Shown here one piece after another: positions 57,690 to 64,000 of a stretch of DNA of 64,000 nt. Every line of letters begins with the position of its first letter. Position 1 is the first letter of the stretch. The notes below the pieces were generated by a model. That model saw only the letters and a program-made list of their open reading frames with translations, was not told the DNA's origin and ran no database searches. The DNA comes from Gigantopelta aegis. Lineage: Eukaryota; Mollusca; Gastropoda; Neomphalida; Peltospiridae. The stretch lies in the NCBI RefSeq assembly GCF_016097555.1, contig NC_054703.1, positions 2,419,920 to 2,483,919 on the forward strand, read 5' to 3'. Position numbers and translations under genes: made by a program.

Positions 57690-59200
57690 CATCAAAACTT
57701 GTCTCTAATTTCTGATAAATACTGACAGTAATTTATAACATGTACAAGAAGATCAGAGTATTGCACTTTACAAAGAGTGCACAATCCTTGGGATGACTGT
57801 GGTCTCCACGAAGCGCAAACACTAATGACATGATGGGCCTGCTCTTTTAGGGAAGGAGTGGAATGAGTTATCTCCCAAGCATTGTGCATTTTTAAGACTT
57901 GATGAATTTGCAGGAAATGATTAATGTTTTTGAGTTGAAGAAATGTGTGATTTCCATTTTGCTTCCTCATACTCAAAAACACTTTTATTAACTATTCTTT
58001 TCCAAATTTGTTTGGGAGGAAATGTGGAAGTTTTATAAAAGTTATTTAAATATGTAATCAATTTATATTTACGAAGTATCCTGTGTATGTCTCTTGCAAA
58101 ACCAACCGGAACGGGAACACACTGGTTCTTAAAACATAGTAACCTACTTGTTATAATCTTGTAGGGTAAACTCCATGCAGGACAGTGAAGGAGATATTGT
58201 AGAAAATTTAATTTATGGATATCTATTCTGGCTTCATTGAAATGGTACCGACTAACCCTAAACAAATAACTGTTCGTGTCCTTTTAGGTAGACCTTGTAT
58301 ATTTTTTACTGCAAATCTAAAAGTCCTTTCTAAAGCCAATAACTCGTTCTCAGTAATGGTGTTCCATAGTTCACAGCCGTAGAGTGCTTTAGATAAGCAC
58401 AAAGTGTTGACTAACTAGTGGCTGGATTCAGACCGTGTGGGTGGCACCCCGATTGTAATAGTATCATACTTGTAGATTTGATTGTTTTACATGCTTGTAA
58501 CGTCCGGTCCCAGTTATTTAGATGCTTATTTAAAATGATACAAACATGTTTTATAGAATGCGTACAGGGTATTTGTTTCCCATATAAAAGGAGATGTGTG
58601 TCTGTCCCTTTACAGAAATTAGACCGGCCTCGGTGGCGTCGTGGTAGGCCATCGGTCTACAGGCTGGTAGGTACTGGGTTCGGATCCCAGTCGAGGCATG
58701 GGATTTTTAATCCAGATACCGACTCCAAACCCTGAGTGAGTGCTCCGCAAGGCTCAATGGGTAGGTGTAAACCACTTGCACCGACCAGTGATCCATAACT
58801 GGTTCAACAAAGGCCATGGTTTGTGCTATCCTGCCTGTGGGAAGCGCAAATAAAAGATCCCTTGCTGCTAATCGGAAGAGTAGCCCATGTAGTGGCGACA
58901 GCGGGTTTCCTCTCAAAATCTGTGTGGTCCTTAACCATATGTCTGACGCCATATAACCGTAAATAAAATGTGTTGAGTGCGTCGTTAAATAAAACATTTC
59001 TTTCTTTCTTTACAGAAATTAATCATTTGACTTTTTAGCGATGAAAACGTAAATCTCCATTTCAGACTATATTGTTGGCAGATTAATAGCATAGCTTTCA
59101 TATTGCCAGTTGTAGGGGAGATAACAGCAATAACATCAGCCTGTGTAGGATCATAGAACCTTTCTTTGAATGGCTTAACTTGTTTAGAAGATCATTTATA
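57690..59200 (-). pseudogene. 5'-truncated LINE, split by a SINE
   Basis: Minus-strand reading: ADVIAVISPTTGNMKAMLLI and SLKWRFTFSSLKSQMI (palm, after a decayed catalytic box), the SINE at 58622-59007, then KALYGCELWNTITENELLAL, FAVKNIQGLPKRT, RVSRYHFNEARIDIHKLNFL and a C-terminal LCTLCKVQYSDLLVHVINYC knuckle. Several stops and frameshifts are present. It is a different family from the two other LINEs here. Confidence 0.7.
58622..59007 (+). mobile_element. SINE, head B with tail 1, near consensus
   Basis: Full length, inserted in the LINE. The 14-bp duplication ctttacagaaatta lies at 58608-58621 and 59008-59021. Confidence 0.92.
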
Positions 59201-59229
59201 TATAAAGCGTACGGCGGCCACAAAAATAG

Positions 59230-59480
59230 TCTCGCCAGATAATTTTAGAATTTGTATGCTCCCAAATAACGTTATAAAAGGCGAAGTGTGATTGGTCGAT
59301 ATTGAAATTATTATTTACATGTAATAGGCCGTAAAATATGGAAGTAACAAATTAGTTACAGACGAAATGTCACCTGGACATGGGAGTCCACGCGCTGCTG
59401 TTAAATCTATTGGTAGACCAGTAGACCTATTTCTAATCAGATTGCAAACTCAGGACAGTCCCTTTAATAGTATTCTATGG
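59230..59480. repeat. repeat fragment shared with the window start
   Basis: The strings gaaattattatttacatg, agttacagacgaaatgtcac and ctggacatgggagtccacgc correspond to 10-60 of the window (aattattatttacagacgca...cctggacactgg). No gene is seen in 59480-60260 apart from a MITE fragment at 59974-60030. Confidence 0.4.
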
Positions 59481-60269
59481 TTTTATTTCCGGTATAACAA
59501 GTCAGCAACATTGTCTCTCACTTGGAACTACTTCTTATCGCAATATCTTCCGTGTGACACACCACTCAGTGACCTACTTTACTGATCCAGTTTTGTTCAG
59601 ATTAAATTACTACTAACACAGATACCAGTATTCGCGTTCCTTCTCTTGGAGTATTTAAAATGATTTTTTTTTGCTGTTGGCGATTTGTATTCATGGTAAG
59701 AAATCTGTTTGATGTTTATTATTGGTGGATGATTTTTTTTTTTTTCAGATTTCATTTTGACTATGGTTGTACCAAGCCATGGCATTCATAATTTGGTCTT
59801 GAACCTGTTCAAAATATGTCATGCAGTTTTTTTCATATACTATGTTTGTTATACTCAGGGCATTTTGAATTCATTGACTCACTATACTTGGTCAGATGCC
59901 AAACATTTATTATTTTTTGGTGGAATACATTCACCAGTAACCCAGATTTAAAGTAAAAGCAGTGACATAGACCAGGGCCCCTTACACGAAACGATCTTAG
60001 CCCTAAGATTACCGTAAGCGCATAACTGCCCTTTTATAGTGAACATTGGACAGGATTTCTCCCGAATATTCCATGTTTCTTGCACAAAGCTTACAATCGC
60101 TGCAACAACTGCTTGGTTGCATTTCTTCGAGCTGTTTCATGCACATTTTCTCTGGTTTACGTCCATAAATCCATTCACAAATTTATTACTTCAAACAATC
60201 CATGTCACAATAACTTTTGCCTTTTAGTATACATTCCCATGGAAATCAGTGTTGATGGAGACTGAAAGG

Positions 60270-60660
60270 GGACGGAGAAATTGGAGTAGCTCTTTCAGTG
60301 ATTTAGATACACACATGTTCCACCAGAAGACAAGAACTGCTGAACAGTTATACACGAATCGAAGCAGACAGGAGCCTGGTATCAACAATCAACGAAAGCA
60401 ACAATGGTGGTTATGTCAGTAATACCAAACGGGGTCATGTGAATTCAGCAAAAAAGAGCACTATGCTGTCGTTGGATGAGAAAGGATGTGGGTGCGACAT
60501 TTTTTGTGCTACTTGCTGGCTCTCTGAGAGACAGACACGGGAGCATCCAGAAACCAGCAAAGACTATCCACATTTCCAAGAATATGCTGACAAGAACAAA
60601 CAGACTTGACTGGCGAATGATGGCAAAGTTTTGTTGTGTCACAGTGATGAAGTTGACAGT
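60270..60660 (+). pseudogene. possible gag-like zinc-finger region of a DIRS-like element
   Basis: In mixed frames the sequence reads QRKQQWWLCQ, YQTGSCEFSKKEHYAVVG, then HFLCYLLAL/FCATCWLSERQTREHPE and SKDYPHFQEYADKNK, giving a C...C...H...C...H spacing like the terminal knuckle of tyrosine-recombinase retroelements. Stops and shifts are present. It precedes a minisatellite and the reverse transcriptase remains. Confidence 0.35.
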
Positions 60661-60665
60661 GCATA

Positions 60666-61930
60666 CAATGTACAGGTATCGTTTCGTCCCACTGGCAAAG
60701 TTGTCAGTGCCCCCGCATTATCACCTCGTCCCACTGGCAAAGTTGTCAGTGCACCCACATTCTCGTCCCCTCCCACTGGCAAAGTTGCCAGTGCATCCAC
60801 ATTCTCGTCCCGTCCCACTGGCAAAGTTGTCAGTGCACCCACATTCTCGTCCCCTCCCACTGGCAAAGTTGTCACTGCACCCACATTCTCGTCTCGTTCC
60901 ACTGGCAAAGTTGTCACTGCACCCACATTCTCGTCCCCTTCCACTGGCAAAGTTGTCACTGCACCCACATTCTCGTCTCGTTCCACTGGCAAAGTTGTCA
61001 CTGCACCCACATTCTCGTCTCGTCCCACTGGCAAAGTTGTCACTGCACCCACATTCTCGTCTCGTCCCACTGGCAAAGTTGTCACTGCACCCACATTCTC
61101 GTCTCGTCCCACTGGCAAAGTTGTCACTGCACCCACATTCTCGTCCCGTCCCACTGGCAAAGTTGTCACTGCACCCACATTCTCGTCCCTCCCACTGGCA
61201 AAGTTGTCAGTGCACCCACATTCTCGTCCCCTCCCACTGGCAAAGTTGTCAGTGCACCCACATTCTCGTCCCCTCCCACTGGCAAAGTTGTCAGTGCACC
61301 CACATTCTCGTCCCCTCCCACTGGCAAAGTTGTCAGTGCACCCACATTCTCGTCCCGTCCCACTGGCAAAGTTGTCAGTGCACCCACATTCTCGTCCCCT
61401 CCCACTGGCAAAGTTGTCAGTGCACCCACATTCTCGTCTCGTCCCACTGGCAAAGTTGTCACTGCACCCACATTCTCGTCTCGTCAGTACTGGCAAAGGT
61501 GTCAGTGCACCCACATTCTCGTCCCTTCCCACTGGCAAAGTTGTCAGTGCACCCACATTCTCGTCCCTTCCCACTGGCAGAGCTGTCAGTGCACCCACAT
61601 TCTCGTCTCGTCCCACTGGCAGAGTTGCCAGTGCACCCACATTCTCGTCCCCTCCCACTGGCAGAGTTGCCAGTGCACCCACATTCTTGTCCCCTCCCAC
61701 TGGTACAGTTGCCAGTGAACCCACATTCTCGTCCCGTCCCACTGGCTCAGTTACCAGTGCACCGACATTCTCGTCCCCTCCCAGCATTGGCAAAGTTGCC
61801 AGTCGGTATCCACATTCTCGTCCCCTATGCCTCGGCAAGTTGCCAGTGCACCCACATGTCTCGATCCCTTCCCACTGGCAAAGTTGCCAGTGCACCCACT
61901 CTCGTCCCCTGAAAATATAGCAAAGTTGCC
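60666..61930. repeat. 42-bp minisatellite, about 29 copies
   Basis: The unit runs cactggcaaagttgtcactg, cacccacattctcgtctc, gtcc. Because 42 is divisible by three, long ORFs of 14-residue repeats appear on both strands (for example TGKVVTAPTFSSRP). A one-base deletion near 61187 shifts the frame, and copies decay towards the 3' end. Variants (gtcagtgcac/gtcactgcac) occur in blocks. Confidence 0.95.
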
Positions 61931-62183
61931 AGTGCATGCACTTATCTCGTCTGAATAGTGAAGTTTCCACTGCACGCAAGTTTTCGTTACACAGTACTGG
62001 TAAAGGTACCAGGATACAAAGTTTCGTCACACGTTACAGATCAAACTGCTTATGTAACCTCGTAAAACTTACTTTCGGCCTGCCACCACAGCAGGTAACA
62101 CGCATGCCGGTACATTAACAATCATAACACTGCATTCAGTCCGAGTGTGTATAATTCTGAAGGCTGTCGTTTACCTGTTTAAA

Positions 62184-62565
62184 ATTAAAGTTTGTTTTAG
62201 AGCACACTGACTTTTTATCTTATCATCGGCTATTGGACGTCAAACATATGGTCATTCTGACACTGTTTTTTTTAGAGGAAACCCGCTGTCGCCACATAGG
62301 CTACTCTTTTTACGACATGCAGTAAGGGATCTTTTATTTGCGCTTCCCATAGGCAGGATAGCACAAACCATGGCCTTTGTTGAACCAGTTATGGATCACT
62401 GGTCGGTGCAAGTGGTTTACACCTACCCATTGAGCCTTGCGGAGCACTCACTCAGGGTTTGGAGTCGGTATCTGGATTAAAAATCCCATGCCTCGACTGG
62501 GATCCGAACCCAGTACCTACCAGCCTGTAGACCGATGGCCTAACCACAACGCCACCGAGGCCGGT
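62184..62565 (-). mobile_element. SINE, head B with tail 3
   Basis: In reverse, ending gccaccgaggccgg. The 14-bp duplication tttacctgtttaaa lies at 62170-62183 and 62566-62579. Confidence 0.9.
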
Positions 62566-62609
62566 TTTACCTGTTTAAAGTGCATGAAACATACAGTACC
62601 TTCGACAAC

Positions 62610-63960
62610 AGTTGTTAGGGTATACCGGTGCTGTGGTTGCAGAGTTATTACAGTTTGGTTTTCCAATAGGGTATGATTCAACAGAAATGCCAAAGTCGGA
62701 GAGCAGGACACGTAATGGTGCCTTGAACAGTCATTTGGGGACTGAGCTAACACTGGGAGGGAGCTACAATTGGACCATTTAGCTTGAACCCCCTACAGGC
62801 TAAGGTAACAGTCGACAAGGATCATGGGGCAAAACGACGAGTTATTTAATTATGGTCTCACTACACAGATGTCATCTGCCATTGAAACCCATGTTAAATT
62901 GCCCACCTTCAAACGAAGATTGCCAACAGAACGGGTTCTCGTTGGCACTAACAACATACACCATTGAAAACATACATTATATAAGCATTTATTTTCACTC
63001 CAAAATTGAGAACATTTCTGTCTCAGTTTTTTGCTATATGGCCGCATCTGGCTGTAGTAACGGTCTGAACAGGTGGTTCATTAACCGATTCACTCCGGCT
63101 GTCACTTGCGCTATATACCCATGTCCCAAAAGGTCGATGCACAATATTACAAAATAACATGGGCAAACTACAGCCAGAAGGCTTACCATTAAACTCTCAC
63201 CCGGAAGTGATCTGTGTAGTAAGACGTTAGATCTCAGTTGGCAGTCAATGACGGCATAAACAAAGACTGGTACATGGATGAGGAGGTGTGTCTCACCTAC
63301 CCAACAGTTGAATCGCTGCTAGACATTATTCGCAACAAGGGATCAAGGCCCCGTTCCACGAAGCGATCTTAGCCCTAAGATTACCTTAAACGCATAGCTA
63401 CATAGATGCACTTCAGTTGATCTTAGGGCTAAGATCGCTTCGTGGAACGGGGCTCAGGTGGTTTGCTGTTTAAAAGAGATTTACGTCGTGCGTACAGGCA
63501 GATTCCATATTGACCCAGGTGACATTCATTTATTGGGATACCTGTGGGAGGGACAGTTATACATAGATAGAGGTTTTCCGTTTGCTTTACGTTCGGCAGC
63601 CTTTGTGTGTCAGAGAGTAACATCTGCTCTGGCATACCGATAGCGGTCTTAGAATGCATGGCAATAGTGGTCGCAGCCAAGTTGTGAGCACCGGAATGGA
63701 CGGGTCAGCGTATTACAGTAGCATGTGACAACTTTGCAACTGTCATTCTGATAAACTCGGGCAAGGCTGGGCATACTGCTTTACTTAGCTGCCTTCGTGA
63801 ACTATCATTCACTGCCTCAGTCAATGAATTCGAGTTTCGAGCTGTACATATCCTCGGCGTACATAAATGTGGCAGTGGATATTCTTTCCCGCTGGACGTT
63901 GGTAGATGACGGTTTTAAAAAAATTGTTGAATATATGAAACGTGATGACTTGGTTCAGCG
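62610..63960 (+). pseudogene. DIRS-like reverse transcriptase and RNase H, broken
   Basis: The pieces occur in family order: LLQFGFPIGYDSTEMP then, one frame over, GPFSLNPLQ; VNDGINKDWYMDEEV and YPTVESLLDIIRNKG; after a MITE, LLFKRDLRRAYRQIP, DPGDIHLLGY, FPFALRSAAFVCQR; then ACDNFATVILINSGKAGH and ELSFTASVNEFEFRAVHILG (RNase H). AYRQ, PFGLRSA-like and CDN/HIxGV motifs are typical of DIRS/Ngaro-type elements rather than LINEs. Many stops and shifts are present. A recombinase gene would lie beyond the window. Confidence 0.75.
63346..63453. mobile_element. 108-bp palindromic MITE with 3-bp duplication
   Basis: Ends ccccgttccacgaagcgatc and complement, with the cttagccctaagatt motif repeated inside. 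TCA lies on both sides (63343-63345, 63454-63456), splitting the reverse transcriptase between NKGS and GGLLFK. A 3-bp duplication fits a Harbinger-type origin. A partial relative is at 59974-60030. Confidence 0.8.
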
Positions 63961-64000
63961 TTTGTGTGACATTTGACTTACTTGAACTAAATGAATTTTG

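Noticed and set aside
60666..61930. CRISPR-like regular repeats
   Set aside because: Units are contiguous with no unique spacers, and the genome is clearly eukaryotic.
60476..62030. Very long ORFs on both strands (about 430-480 residues)
   Set aside because: They are produced by the 42-bp minisatellite, whose length is a multiple of three. No start context, domain or non-repeat coding sequence supports a protein.
2226..62565. tRNA genes (A and B boxes in many places)
   Set aside because: The boxes belong to SINE heads. They are followed by the SINE core, lack intact cloverleaf ends and occur in dozens of diverged copies.

Overview
The window looks like an intron- and transposon-rich animal genome, most likely a lophotrochozoan and probably a gastropod mollusc. 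The reasons are two spliced genes with long introns, abundant tRNA-headed SINEs with interchangeable heads and tails, TTAA-flanked and hAT-like MITEs, Jockey/CR1-like LINEs, Tc1 elements, a DIRS-like retroelement, and long poly-G/poly-C and dinucleotide runs. The species is an inference; no host marker gene settles it.

Only two host genes can be supported. The first (plus strand, 14401-23075) is a complete six-exon CRAL-TRIO (Sec14-like) lipid-binding protein of about 346 residues. All its splice junctions are GT/AG and the phases close exactly. The second (minus strand, 37539 down to 27046, 5' end not found) gives three consecutive exons of a protein resembling a bacterial family of extracytoplasmic, propeller-like proteins. 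Its reading frame also closes across both introns.

Layout. 1-4190: MITEs, SINEs and a repeat copy interrupted by both. 4195-9000: a degenerate tandem array loaded with SINEs, in which one SINE was co-amplified with its unit. 9000-14010: SINEs, an hAT-like MITE, a (GA)n tract and a 5'-truncated LINE. 14060-23130: the CRAL-TRIO gene, its introns packed with palindromic MITEs, SINEs and (CT)n. 23180-26540: nested SINE/hAT-like/TTAA MITEs. 26950-37540: the second gene, whose introns hold a tandemly duplicated splice acceptor, a MITE with 9-bp target duplications and a 2.8-kb TTAA element carrying THAP and P2X7-like fragments. 37570-38475: a 0.9-kb ATC/GTC trinucleotide tract. 38750-45230: a Tc1 inside a MITE, then a 2.9-kb long-TIR element inside a SINE. 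46640-51545: a degenerate Jockey-like LINE with an 11-fold 69-bp internal amplification. 51660-53035: a Tc1 deletion derivative nested in a palindromic repeat. 53160-57310: a SINE cluster, a second 9-bp-TSD MITE, a CTCGAC-rich array and a Tigger-like fragment. 57520-59200: a LINE fragment split by a SINE. 60270-64000: remains of a DIRS-like element with a 42-bp minisatellite, a SINE and a palindromic MITE inside it.

The mobile elements do not form a functional system. They form a layered record in which target-site duplications and empty-site comparisons give the order of insertion. The most unusual items are the TTAA element with THAP and P2X7-like pieces, the long-TIR element with 9-bp duplications, the modular SINE superfamily, and a MITE whose target duplication covers a 5' splice site.
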